Shown: in pieces, positions 8,375 through 19,097 of the stretch
How the letters are laid out: each line of letters opens with the position of its first letter
Position numbering within the stretch: the stretch's first letter is position 1
Source of the DNA: Effrenium voratum
Lineage: Eukaryota > Sar > Dinophyceae > Suessiales > Symbiodiniaceae
DNA: 64,000 nt
Direction of reading: 5' to 3'
NCBI GenBank assembly: GCA_963377175.1
Contig: CAUJNA010001879.1
Location: forward strand, 163,201-227,200
Notes under the pieces: model-generated
The model's database searches: none
What the model saw: only the letters and a program-made list of their open reading frames with translations
Told to the model about the DNA's origin: nothing
Position numbers and translations under genes: made by a program

Positions 8375-10117
8375 TCACGGGCTCATTTTCCTGAGGTGTT
8401 TCGCCTGATTGGAAGGCGATGCGGATCGGACTTGAGATTCCATTCCTTCACATTCTCCTTGCGCCTGTCCTCCCCAGCAAAACTCGCCCAGCAACCACGG
8501 CTCCAGCCCCGAACGGATGGACTTGTGGAAACGAATTTGCAGGTCGGATGTAACGTACCAATCAAATGGCGATTCTCTTGTTGGTTTCCCTTTGCCAGCC
8601 CCAAAAAACAGTTTCCGCACTTCATTACTTCCGTCTTTGAGCAATCCATCGTAGGGTTCCAGCATTTGATTCTTAAACCCCAAGACCTCCAATTCGAAAT
8701 CGACCATCCCTGGGTCTGGTCAAACAAACGCAACTCTGATCCAGTGAAAACCTCGCAGAATCTTGTGACTTTTGGTGAGGAACCCTGTTTTTGGTTCAAA
8801 AGGGAAACCAAAAAGAAACCACCATGTTTAATGGGTGCAAAATAGGCAGTCTGGAAGAAAATAATAAATGCCCATCTCATGCCATCCCCTTGTGGCTGGG
8901 TGTTGGGGTGTTCCCCAGCCATTCTAGGATGAGCCGGTGTTCCTTCATATGAGCCAACATAATTACCCTAAAGGACAAGCGACGAATAAACTTCATGGCT
9001 GGAAAAATCACCTCCTGTCCAAGACCGGGGGGCCTTCGAGACAAACCCACTCACCCACTTGGGTAAGTTCAAGCTACTCAATACTTGCGCAGGTTCTATT
9101 CATACTCACAGAAGAAACAAATTGGAAGTGCTGGCATGCCAGTGATGGAACGCCCGCCGTATGGGATCTAGGTCCTCCAGAGAGGTTAGAATAAGGGTAC
9201 CACCTTTTTTCTGTCTATTTTAGTAGGGTCCCGAACTCTCCCAACCAAAACAGAAACGGGTTACAAAGCACCAATTGCTGGGGGACCTAGGGATAAACCG
9301 CCCATTCCCGCCGTTGCCGCTTCGATTTCGAATTCGCTGAGCAGAAATCCCCATTTGCTGGGCTCCGGGCATGGTGCGGATCTGGTCTCGGTGCTTGCCT
9401 CACGGGCCAGGAACAATTCTCGGTTGCGAAGTCTGCCCTAAAAAAACAACTTCTAGTGGTGTAATACGGAAAACCGATTAGTTGGCAAAAAAAATATTCG
9501 GTCCTAACATCCAAGCAAAATGCACCAAAGAATTGGCCTCACGGGGTTCACGGGTTGAGACGAGGTGTCTCCCTTGGGGGACTCAGGCAGGCCACGAAGA
9601 AAACAATGGTTCACTTCATACTGTGGTTGGTTGCGAAATCCATTTCGCACCACCTTGAAACTATGGTTGACACCATAACGTTTGTCGGTATTTCCAGGGG
9701 AATCATCAGAAATTAATTAGGGCTTCTGAACGGTGGTGCGAGAAGCGGATTTCGCAACCATCCACAGTATAACCACCGTTGCTCACCGTTCAGGATTGTC
9801 ATCCCTTTTTGGGTTACCATTCTGGGGGTGAACCCTGAGGCCGGGTCAAAGGAATCCGCGAGATCAAAGGCAAAATGCGGCCGTTGGCAGTCCAAGACGA
9901 CACATGTTGCCGTCGAAAGGGGAGGCAAAGGAAAACCCAAAAGGCAAGATGCACCGGCGAGCCAAGCTGGGGCCCCGAATGGAGCCTTGGCTTTGCTTTC
10001 GATAAACGAAACAACGGTACCGAGGCAGGACAAGTTAAAGAGGCTGGCAATGCACACACAAACTTGCTGTGTTCGGCAACTTTGGCGCTTGTTTTGTACA
10101 ATATCTTGCCCAGTCAA
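8375..10117 (-). CDS. Six-exon gene of unknown function with two introners
   Basis: The proposed exons are 10117-9766, 9613-9543, 9437-9287, 9167-9110, 8968-8823 and 8709-8375. They total 1113 nt, a whole number of codons, and end at TGA 8375-8377. Donors are GT throughout: GTGGAT, GTGAGG, GTCCCC, GTGAGT and GTGGTT. Acceptors include TTTTTTTAG and TCCTTTAG. Each exit phase matches the next entry. Intron 1 is a fam1 element and intron 3 is exactly a fam2 element. The protein has a hydrophobic Ala/Gly/Pro-rich first exon, polar middle exons and a last exon rich in Phe, Trp and Gly. The start lies upstream and is uncertain. I recognise no family. A possible GC donor at 8464 would shorten the last exon. 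Confidence 0.62.
9168..9290. mobile_element. fam2 introner, complete copy
   Basis: Its terminal repeats are CTAGGTCCTCCAG and CTGGGGGACCTAG. On the minus strand the element reads CTAG|GTCCCC to GGACCTAG|, so the inverted repeat carries both the GT donor and the AG acceptor. Removing 9168-9286 (119 nt) joins codons ending TTA TCC CTA G to AT CCC ATA, keeping the frame open into the next exon. Confidence 0.78.
9614..9769. mobile_element. fam1 introner with TA target duplication
   Basis: The element body 9621-9767 has ends CTGTGGTTGGTTGCGAAATC and GATTTCGCAACCATCCACAG, flanked by TA on both sides. Read on the minus strand it begins CT|GTGGATGG and ends CCACAG. The intron model uses this GT donor and an AG 8 bp beyond the element (9614), giving phase-matched coding sequence on both sides in the 8375-10117 gene. 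Confidence 0.7.
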
Positions 10118-12087
10118 CTATGATGGTATCCTTCTGGAAGCAAAGGTCCCGTGTTGACTGCACAAGCAGCGCAGTGGTGGAATTCGACACAGGCCACGGC
10201 GTCCACGGTTCCAGTTTTTGGATGCCCCATGGAACCATCCCTGGGTTTTAGTCTACCTGGGGGTAGTCAGGAAAAAACAACTTGAAACCTTTTGGACGCC
10301 GTTGAACGCTCTGAACCATATCCTAGTTTCAGTACCCAAGTCTTTGCCGGACGGCTTGTTCGCCTCCCGTGCGACTGCCCGAAACTCCTGGTTTGCCCCT
10401 CGAACGATCTTTGCAAGACGTGAACGCCTGGTAACTCATGTGAGGAGCAAACTCTGTTGAAACATCACCGCCCAAAAACACTCACTCACCTACGAACGGT
10501 CCTCAAGAGATGTTGAACACTGGGGGAAGATAGTCCAAACCCCCAGCGGATTTCCACGAACCTTTTTCTTTTGCAGCTGCTCGATTCTACATGGCCCCCC
10601 TCCCAAACTCACTTCCTGAACGGATTGGCCAAAACAAACCCAAGCTTTATGTCTGCCACTACAATGGTCTGCCCAAAAAGCAGGGACTCAGGAAGTGAGC
10701 AAAACAGTTGAACAACTTATTGACAACCCGCTGGGTGTGTAACCCCTCTAACAAAGATCAGGAACACAGGGCACCACAACACACACCTGTGGTCACCCTT
10801 ACCGCCCAGTTGGTGGTTGGGTTTGGTGGGTTGGCTTCAAAACTCACTCTGACAATAAGAAGAACAGTTTTTCATTTCATGGTGAGGTTTTGGTTCTTTC
10901 ACCCGAATTCCAACCACTCCAATCCACCTATTACCTACCTGAACTGGCTGCCTGGGAGGAAGAAACGACAAGGAACCCACGGCCGAAAATCCCCACGAGG
11001 CCGCCGGTGAACTTGGTTGACGTTGAAAGGGGAGCAACAAAATCATGTTTTTAGCAGTTAAGTGGATTTGGATTTCAACCACTAAACCACAATAAGCAAA
11101 AATGGGAAAACATGTTTCCCAACAACAACCATGCAAAGGGCTCATGACCCCTAGAAACCAGAGTCAAGCTCCTCCATCCCTGAACTGGCCTGGGAAAAAA
11201 CCACCAACCCACGGCCGACCCCACGAGGCCGCCGGTTTTCTCGGGGCTCCGCGCCATGGAGCAGGCGCTGGGCGATGTCGTTGAGGCGCTCGTGGCCTGC
11301 CGGGCTCCAGGCCTCGACTTCCGATCCGCGGGTTCCGATCCGCGGGTGCGAGGGAACGAGGGAATGAACGCCTGAGATGGGAGTCCCTCGGTTGTTCAGT
11401 GACCCTGGGAAAAAATTGGGACCCCCAAAAATGGGGCTTGGGCCGTGTTTTAGTGGGGCAATTTGTGGGGCTTGGACCATTTTTGGGGCAGCCACCAAAA
11501 AGAAATGGGAAAAAGAATTGGTGCCACGCAACAGCTGAGTGGATTCCCGAAGAAAGGGTCGTTCCAGCATATTGGGATTCCCGAATAATCGGAGTCCCTA
11601 CCCTGAGAAGGTGTTTCATTTTATGGGGGTCATTCGATTTCTCATTCCCTACTGAGCACCAGCAAGAACGATGTGTGTTGGTCTCTTGTTTGAGTTGGAA
11701 CAATCAGGACTGGTGGGCAACATGTGGCTTTGCTCTTGTTTGAGTTGGTACCTTTTTTAACATTTGTTTAATGGGAAACCAACAGGATCTTGGGGAAACA
11801 GTCCCACAGGTTGTTTTTGCTTGACATGTTCAACATAACATAACATGATTGAGTTGGACAAAAAACACGGCATGGTCAACCAGAAGGCTACAAATCCAAG
11901 CCGGGGAGCCATGTGTTTTTTTCAAGTTTGCTGAGGTGTTTGGACGGGCGCTGTCTGACAGCAGTTGGCAGCTTTTAAGAAGCTGCTTACAGCGGTGGGC
12001 CTGCTGGAAAACAGCAGGTTACCACTGGAAAACGCGAGGGAGCAAGGTGGCTTCCCTTGCGGCCTGAAAAGGGGATCCTCAACATAC

Positions 12088-12200
12088 GAACAAACAAACA
12101 AACAAACAAACAAACAGGCAGACAGACCAACTCACGCACCCACCGACTGGCCAGCCAACCAGCCAGCCAGCCAGCCAGCCAGCCAAACAGGCAGCCAGCC
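12088..12200. repeat. Compound tetranucleotide repeat (CAAA)n / (CCAG)n
   Basis: A (CAAA)-type run at 12088-12116 grades through AGGCAGACAGACC into a (CCAG)-type run at about 12150-12200. Open frames through it, rich in Gln/Thr or Trp/Leu/Ala, are artefacts of the repeat. Confidence 0.85.
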
Positions 12201-13597
12201 AGCCGCCACCCAGCCAGCCAAACCAAACACAACCAAACCAAACAAACCCAATCCAACTAACCAAGCCAGCTGAACCCAAACGAACCCAAAACTGACAACC
12301 CCAAAGGAACCCAGGAACTGCTCACTCCCACAGCCCTGAGACATAGTTGCCTGTTCAAAGACTCGATCCTCTTTCTTTGGAGACAAACGGACCCGGTGCA
12401 ACCAACTTTTCACCCTGAAACAACTCCTGGGGCTCGGGGGTTGGGCCGTGCCCGTCAACCAGCAGCTCCCAGCTCAGAGGTCAAGACTTTTTCGAGCTTC
12501 AATGGACCCCTGGCCAACCAACCGAGCGAATCGGCCAGTTTCCCAGTTTCCCCGCGCGGGATTTTGGCCTGGGGCGGAAGTCTTTCCGCTGGCGAGCTCG
12601 TTTGGGGGTCGTGTTTCTAAAGCTACTTCCCCCCAAACACAAGTCCGAAGATCAGGTTTTTTGTTTCTGGGGGGAGAGGGCACTCTGATTGGCCGTGGAC
12701 TGTAAAGGGAGGTGCTGCTCCTCCCTCCCTCCCACCCCAAAAAAAAAGACGGGGGTACCAACCCCCTCCTTGGGCCCAGCGACCCGGAACTCCTCGGCTC
12801 CCCGGCGCTCGCAAGGCCCAGCCCTGGGTCGACGCGGCCGGGTCGACGGTTCCACTGGCGGGCTGGATTTGTTGGGGCCTAGGGAAACCAAGCATAGGTT
12901 GCAAAGAGTGGCGCGAACCTGGGCCTGTACTCTGTGTGCTCTGCTTCTGCGTCAAAATGAAATGGTCTGCCCTTTGCTTTTTTTCTCTGGGCTACCTGTT
13001 TTTGGGTGGTCTTCATCATGGGGGTCCACTAAGAAAGACACACCTTAGAACTGAAGAGCTCTGCCCAGGCCGAGCGCTTTTAAGCGCTAGACGCGCTTGC
13101 GTGAGTTGGTGGATACCTGTCTCGAGAATTCCCAACATGTATGGTTCTTTATCATGATATCTATCAACGGCGTGTCCCCACCAAACAGAACTTGAATTCA
13201 GGTTGTTCCCAAAACGGAATGTTCAAACCAAGCAAGGACTAGGACTTTCGGGGGATGCGAACCGATCTGTTGAGCTCGCGCGTTGAAATGTAGATCAAAG
13301 GACTCATGTTGACCCCAAAAAAACATCCTCAAAGGGTACCAAGGGGACTTGGGGTCAGGAATTCTACGGAATTGCTGCGTGATCCAAGTGCGACAAAACC
13401 CAGGCTGCTTGTTGACTTGGGAATGGCGGGACCAAATCACAAGAGCAAATCTTACCCCATAGAGAGCCACTTGGGCCCAATCGAGGAGCGATTGGGAGGG
13501 GGGGTCCCAAATCTACTATTGAATTTCATTGCGCCAAGTAGACCCATGCCTGACCACCAAGATCCCTAACTGGACATGGGGCATTTGGGATCTTGAG

Positions 13598-13697
13598 CAT
13601 AGGTGACTTTTTGGAAAAAAATGGTAGCCCTGGTAAATGGAATGTGCCATTGCCATCTAGCCAAACTAAGCTAAACACAACTAAAAAGACGCCTATG
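13598..13697. mobile_element. fam5 element, probable introner
   Basis: CATAGGTGACTTTTTGG at the left is inverted as AAAAAGACGCCTATG at the right. On the minus strand a GC donor after GTCATAG and an AG 4 bp beyond the element would join an open frame to a short one ending in TAG, with matching phase. Other frames are also open, so this is weaker than the fam1-3 cases. Confidence 0.5.
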
Positions 13698-15293
13698 ACC
13701 CGAACAGCCTGCCGTTCGCAACCTTTTTTTTGGGAGTTGACTCCATTCACCCAGATAAGACTTGGCCCTCGGGTACAAACAAAATATGTTCGGATTCTGC
13801 TTCATGCTCAACCTGTGTGTGGCGTAAAAAATAGGGTAACAGCCAACATGGAACCCCGTGCAAATGGAAACAAGGACTGCGGTCCTTTGGTGGTCTAATT
13901 TTGAACACAATACCCACCTATGTCCTTGAAGAACTCCTTGGAAAAGGACTTTGGATCGCTCCTTGGCTCTTTGCCACCCAGCTAGCATTCCCAAGAAACC
14001 TCGCAGTTTTAGGTCCTAAGGCCGTGAGCCCTATAGGGCCCATATTGGGACTGTGGATGGACATCCAGCTACATGTATGCTGGGATTCCATCTGCCCGCA
14101 GCCCACCTCCTTCGGGAGGTCCGGGTTTGGACCATTTTCCTTTTCAAGGAACCATTTCCCTGGCACGTCAGGTTCCATGTGCTGCTTGGTGGGAGGTCCC
14201 CCCCGCTCCATAATGTTGGGTTCCCCACCAAAGTCGGGCAGTATTCATCTGCATCTTTGTATATCTCCAAAACCTGAAATAAGACTAACGGATCCCTAAT
14301 AAACTTTTCCATGGCTTTCGCTCGTTTTACCCCCGACATCCGTGAGCTCGCCATATGCAACGGAGGTGCAGGCCAGCCATCTCCACAGCATCTCATCCTC
14401 AGCGCGAGCCAGGAGCCAGGCGCTCGCCCGAGGAACAAAGGAAACATAGGTCTTGCTCAACATAGGTGTTCTTTTTAGTGTCTGGAAAACCGGGCCCCCT
14501 TTTTGGTGTCCCCGCCTCCGTTGGACACATACAAATGAACGAACTACACATTGCCCGTTGGGTTTCCTCAAAGGAACTCAAGGAAGTATGGCTGAGTTTG
14601 CTTCCCCCATTCCCCGGAAGTGGCCGTGGGGAAAGCTCGCAGAAAGCGAGAAAAAGGGGCGAATCCCCCCGAAATCCCATCGAATCGGGTTAAAAGTGCC
14701 CTTCATGGATCGGCAGAGACTTCTTTTTTCCCCCTTTTTTTTCCGGGTGTGGCACGTGGGGTGGGAACAAACCTATGACACCTTGGGTTCTGTCCATACG
14801 AAGACCTGTGAATCAGAAAGTCGAAAGATTGGTGTGAAGCAGGCCTTTTTTTTCTACTGGCCACGGGCGCCAGCCACGCTGAAAATCCCTCACAAAGACC
14901 TTAAAGGCACCCTATGAGACCTTAGGACCGCAAGATCGCACCGGTTGATGTACATGTTTTGGGAAGACCGTTTTGGTAGCAAACAGAAAGTGCCGCTTCT
15001 TCCGGCCAGCCCACTCAAGACCCACGCAAGTGACATATTGTGCTTGGCGAATGTTGATTTTAGGAAACAGGTAAACACCCATGCAAACGCAATGGGATGA
15101 TGCGTGCTTTCGTTATCTTTTGCTTCATGAGGGGACCCTTGCTTCTTTTTTGCCGAGGAGTGAGGCATCTACCTTCTTTTGTTTCGGCGAAGGGTCCCTC
15201 TTTGGGTCATGGCAAACATAAGGTCGATCGCCTGCCGCCCCAATAGAAGACCCCCTTCACAAATATGGCGGTGTCATCTGTGAGGCAGGGTAC

Positions 15294-15773
15294 CTTGCTC
15301 TTGCTTTCTTGTTTGCAAGGGAAAAGTGCCAGGAAACCCGCAAAGTTGATTGAAGACTGGACCATCCCTGGGGCCCACAAAAAAGGGGGTCCGTTGTTGT
15401 GCCGGCCCCGTTCTTCTGCCTCTCTACCTGATTTGTTGTGGGTGAGTCGGTCAGGGGACCATTGGGCGCCACGTTTCTTGCATTGAAGAACATCACTGCA
15501 GGGTACTCTTTTTTGCTGTTGTTTCGTTTCAAGAAGAACCTTGCGCATCTGGGGTACACAGAAATCATAGGTTCTGACTCTGTTCATATTTAGGCCCCCC
15601 CCACGTTTTAGAGGAGACTCCGGGAAAGGGAGGGAACCTCCTTCCACTTTGGAAGCCGGACACCTCCGAGATCCCGGCACCAAAGCCAAGGCTGCTTCGT
15701 CCGGAAGCAGTCTCCAAGCTGAGCCAAAGCTATCAAAATGGACGACTTCGGACCCATCAAACATTTCACCAGC
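15294..15773 (-). CDS. Three-exon gene part of unknown function with a fam8 introner
   Basis: Exon 1, 15773-15619, follows a strong acceptor (CACCTTATTTCAG, then G). It reads as an acidic/hydrophobic stretch (GEMFDGSEVVHFDSFG near its start) and exits in phase 2 at GA|GTCTCC. Exon 2, 15548-15428, follows TGTACCCCAG and ends at CAG|GTAGAG; it is basic then polar. Exon 3, 15367-15294, follows GGGCCCCAG and ends at AAG|GTACCC. All phases agree. A single 209-residue frame read straight through includes intron sequence and is less likely. The upstream and downstream ends are unknown, and I recognise no family. Confidence 0.58.
15549..15618 (-). mobile_element. fam8 introner, short copy (70 bp)
   Basis: On the minus strand it reads GTCTCCTCTAAAAC at the donor side and TCTGTGTACCCCAG at the acceptor side. 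The same ends occur at 55009-55104 and 37095-37193. Splicing GA|GTCTCC to CCCAG|A preserves the frame in the surrounding gene. Confidence 0.6.
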
Positions 15774-16212
15774 CTGAAATAAGGTGGTTGGTGGGGCACT
15801 ATTGAGCTTGCAGAATGTCTTCAAACAGGTGTACAACCACTATATGACCAATTCTATAGGGCGGGTGTCCCAATGTTCCTTGCGGTGTGGGGGTAGTGGA
15901 GACCCTCTTGGATGCTCCCACTAGCTGAGTTGTCTATCGTCATGTTGTTTTTGCCCCAACCTGCAGTTGTTGTCCGTCTCTTTTTCTTGAAGGGAGGCTT
16001 CCCTTTAAGTCAACCACCAAACAAAGAGCCTGTTTTCCAAATGGCCGATGACTTTTACAGCTGAACACGAAATTTAGCTTCCCCAGAAACGAGCGGTGGT
16101 TTCCCATGTACCTACAAGAACCCGGGGTTCAACCCCCAACCACCAATCCAAACCACAAATCAAGTGTTCCATGGAATGACACAAAAAAGCTGGCGAACAT
16201 GCGTATCAAAAC

Positions 16213-16844
16213 TCAGTGCCTGGCAAGTGTAGTCGCCCGCTCTACAAACAACGGACAAACTTCGCTCCGATCGGCGGCAGCCGGCAGTTGGGATGGATGA
16301 CACCCAATTTGAATATCTGGCCATGGGTCAACATCCCCGGTTGTAGTGAACATCCCAATCTCCACTAAAATAGGTCCTAAAACGGGTGGTGAATTCACCC
16401 ACCAACCAAAATGGGATCCCAAAACGGTTTTGACCACCACAGCCATTTGTTGCGCAGCATCGGGAAATTGCGGCGAGTGCCGGTCCAAAGCTTGGCCTCG
16501 GCCGCAGAAGGGGCACGATCCGGAATCCGGGCAGCGCGTTGGCGGAATGCGTGCGCCAAAGCTTACTGTACTGGGAATCTCTAATTCCTCCAGTAGAGAG
16601 CCTGGAATAAGAGTGCCGGCTTTTTTTCTGTGGCCACTGTGGTCTATTTTAGTAGGAACCCTCCCCCAAAAAAAGAAACGGTAAAAGGGCCTGGGGACCT
16701 AGTCGTCTCAAAATACCCAACAAGGCAAAGGGTTTTTCGACCACGGCACAAATTTGCGTACCCCCCGTCGATTCGCTGTGGAGTGAGAATGTCTTCTTTC
16801 CAAACCCCCCAAAAAAAAACGGCGTCCCAGGTGGTCCACAGCAT
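16213..16844 (-). CDS. C-terminal three exons of a gene with two adjacent introners
   Basis: Exon X ends at 16699; its 5' end is uncertain, open to about 16844. It reads EDILTPQRIDGGYANLC and on, and exits with AG of a split codon. Intron 16581-16698 (118 nt) is a fam2 copy with a GT donor. Exon Y, 16580-16444, encodes an Arg/Pro/Ser-rich stretch (RDSQYSKLWRTHSANALPG at its start) and exits in phase 1. Intron 16317-16443 (127 nt) is a fam3 copy with a GC donor. Exon Z, 16316-16213, encodes 33 more residues and stops at TGA. Both phase joins are exact. I do not recognise the protein. Confidence 0.65.
16317..16446. mobile_element. fam3 introner with GC donor
   Basis: The ends CTGGCCATGGGTCAA and TTTTGACCACCACAGCCAT are imperfect inverted repeats. 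On the minus strand the intron runs from ATG|GCTGTGG to CATGGCCAG|AT. GC donors are a known feature of dinoflagellate introns. The internal CACTAAAATAGG resembles the core of fam2. Confidence 0.72.
16581..16702. mobile_element. fam2 introner
   Basis: The left end CTAATTCCTCCAGTAGAGAG carries two changes in the terminal repeat, and the right end is CTGGGGACCTAG. On the minus strand the intron is 16698-16581, CTAG|GTCC to ATTAG|A. The internal CTATTTTAGTAGG is retained. Confidence 0.78.
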
Positions 16845-18241
16845 GCAAACCCGTGCAAACTCTTGTGTAAGCCTGCCCCATGCTCACAGGATTTCGCCCT
16901 CAAAAGCTGCAGTTTACTTGGTGAGTTCCCAGAAGCCTGGCAACCTGGGAGGCCCAAAAAACGGGGGGGCATGAAGGAACCCTATGGCTTTTGAGGTTCC
17001 GGCTCGCTGAACTAAGGGGTGTATTCCTTTCCCATTAATTTCAACCCTCGTGCTTTTCAAGAACCAGCCGTTTTCCCTGGGTGTCTGGAGGTTTTGTAGA
17101 AAGAAGGATCCCTGAAAATCATGGGGGAATCCGTATCCCTAGAATCTGCCAAGCCCCCCCCGTGCCAAACCCCACTGCGTGCAGCTTTTGCATCCTAAGG
17201 TGTCAGTCGCCAATATGTTCCTTCAGTGCGGTGAGACCTCTGGATCCGTCGAGCTGATCTCCGGCGATCCATGCACCCCACAAGCAGTTTGCTCAAAAAC
17301 GACCAGCCAGAGGAGGATCCAATGGAAATCCGTGAACTTTTCGTGTTTGGCATGAAATGCCAGGCTAGAGGTAAACATACCAGATTCCCTACTATCCCCG
17401 ACCCCCAGCGGTCGTGCAGAAAAAGAACAAAAACGGGTACTACTCTTCTTGGTCGTTGATTCCAATATTTTAAAGGAAAGCCCTCCAAAAAGGCAATCAG
17501 GAAGCAACTCACATCAACGGGTGACAACTCGAAGAACTGGGATGGATGCGTTAGCCTCAAGAGATCCATGGGGCCCAAGATCAACCTCCACGTCTCACAA
17601 ATTCCAGCCGAGTTCGCAGCTGGCCGACCTGTGCTAGGCCGAAAGGTTGACGCGCGCGAAGCGCTAATTGGTCTGGGCGGAACCAGACTCAAGGCTTCAA
17701 ATCTTCAAACCAAGGCTCAAGGATACGGTTCTGTGTGTTGTTGAGGGGATTTGTGTGGTCCTTAAAAGGAAACCAAGAGGAAAACAAGTTTGGTTGTCTT
17801 CTGTGGGGGGGCTTGCTTGCGATGCTTTGTGTTGTGCCGATAGATAATCCCTCGGGTTCAACACCCATTAGCGGAACTGTTGACCCAATTTGGATGATGA
17901 AACTCCTCAGGTAAACAATGGTGGCTATACTAACCCACATTGTTTTCATGGTGGCAACTGAATCCCGCATCAACCCCAGGATAACCCCTCATTTGTGCCC
18001 CGTCCCCGCAAAAAGCACCAAGCTCCAGTCGTATTTAAACCACCTAAAGGCTCAAACATCAGCGCAGTTGACGCGCGCAGTGAAGGGCTCAAGGCTTGGG
18101 AATGTCTGGAGGGTCCCCTGCGAACGGACACCTCCCCCCCCCACGCCCTGAAAGCCGAAAAACCCAAGGAGCCGCATGGCTGGGAGCCAAGGGGAGCCAA
18201 TGGATTCATCGGGCCAAGTGACCCGGGCCCCTGTCACCATA
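16845..18241. other. Coding-like patches, unresolved
   Basis: At 17270-17640 both strands are open. A plus-strand reading (KNDQPEEDPMEIRELFVFG) ending at a GTAAAC donor near 17370 competes with a 165-residue minus-strand frame. At 17970-18240 the minus strand has protein-like readings downstream of the fam1 acceptor at 18242, one ending in a TGA near 17970. I could not build a consistent gene. Confidence 0.35.
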
Positions 18242-18483
18242 CTCTGGATGGACGAAGTCCCCCTTTCGGCACCGTTCAGAAACCCGGGTTTATCTTGGTC
18301 CTCCAGAATTTGAGAGGTTAGAATAAGGGCACCAACTTTTTCCGGTAGTCTATTTTTGTAGGGGAACCGAATCTCCCCAAAAAAGAAACGGGAAAAGGGC
18401 ATTACTGGGGGACCTAGTCATGAATCGATTCCCCTGGAACCAACAAATGATTCAACCATGGTTTCAAAGTGGTGCATCCACAG
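18242..18483. mobile_element. fam1 element interrupted by a fam2 copy (nested insertion)
   Basis: The outer element has ends CTCTGGATGGACGAAGTCC (18242) and GTGGTGCATCCACAG (to 18483), both fam1. Inside lies a complete fam2 copy at 18294-18417, from CTTGGTCCTCCAG to CTGGGGGACCTAG. The fam1 body resumes on both sides of it, so fam2 moved in after fam1. Confidence 0.72.
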
Positions 18484-18575
18484 TCCCCGTTATGGCATGA
18501 CTCTGTTTCATATTCTTCGCGAATCAACCCGCTTCCTCCGATCAATGGCCATGGACAAAACTGCGCTGCGGGTGG

Positions 18576-19097
18576 TCATGGTCCCTTCAATTGTACACTG
18601 TTGTCTAATTTACTTGAAGGTTCCATGACGATCCCACAAGTAAACTCGATTAGGAATCCTGGTTGTCCAACAATCTCCACTAGGTCCTCCAGTAGAGAGA
18701 TTGGAATAAGGGTACCAACTTTTTCTGTAGTCTATTTTAGTAGGGGAACCCTTTGAAGGGGTGAGAAAAGGCACTACTGGGGGACCTAGTCTATGAAGGG
18801 ACGAATGACCATTCCCAACCCCAAAGTGAGGGGTATTTTGACCATGGCCGCGGCCTCTCATGCGGGGGACATTTTCCTCCGGCCTTGGCAAGGGCTCTGC
18901 GTTTGCATCTTCGGCCCAGCCAAACATGTCAAAACCCCGTACCCCCAGCGAACATCCCAATCCCTACTAAAATAGACTAAAATGGGTGGTGCACCCACCC
19001 CAAAATGGTACCATTGATGTTGACCCACGGCCATATGGCTTTCGGACTTGCCGTTTCAGGCTTCCCGCCTGTCTTCACTGGGCCAGACTTAGACCCC
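18576..19097 (-). CDS. Three-exon gene end with adjacent fam3 and fam2 introners
   Basis: Exon K1, about 19097-19032, follows TTTCTTGCAG, is Lys/Gly/Ser-rich (SKSGPVKTGGKPETASPKA) and exits in phase 2 at TG|GCCGTGG. Intron 18884-19031 (148 nt) is a fam3 copy. Exon K2, 18883-18786, runs from CCAAG|G to CTAG|GTCC and is Arg/Gly/His-rich. Intron 18680-18785 (106 nt) is fam2. Exon K3, 18679-18576, reads EIVGQPGFLIEFTCGIVMEP and on, and stops at TGA. Phases are 2 then 1 and match. The fam3 acceptor has alternatives one exon-edge apart. Function unknown. Confidence 0.63.
18680..18789. mobile_element. fam2 introner, near-consensus copy
   Basis: Ends are CTAGGTCCTCCAGTA and TACTGGGGGACCTAG, a 15-bp inverted repeat with one mismatch. 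It contains CTATTTTAGTAGGGG. On the minus strand it is spliced from CTAG|GTCC to CCTAG|TG in the gene at 18576-19097. Confidence 0.8.
18884..19036. mobile_element. fam3 introner, degenerate acceptor end
   Basis: The donor-side end CCATATGGCCGTGGGTCAA and the internal CTACTAAAATAGACT are clear. The far end has drifted (TTTTGACATG instead of TTTTGACCCATGG), and a downstream AG appears to be used. Confidence 0.6.

Larger units (their letters stand above)
10118..15293. other. Five kilobases with scattered coding-like patches and elements, no resolved gene
   Basis: Coding-like minus-strand patches lie near 10130-10230, 11164-11400, 12474-12640 and 12650-12890, and plus-strand patches near 12900-13050, but I could not chain them. 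Elements include the simple repeats at 12093-12250, fam5 at 13598-13697 and a fam10 fragment at about 14126-14185. The rest is unassigned. Confidence 0.4.

Noticed and set aside
15207..15836. A single 209-codon minus-strand frame as one exon
   Set aside because: It reads through the fam8 element and changes character there; a three-exon model with matching phases is better.
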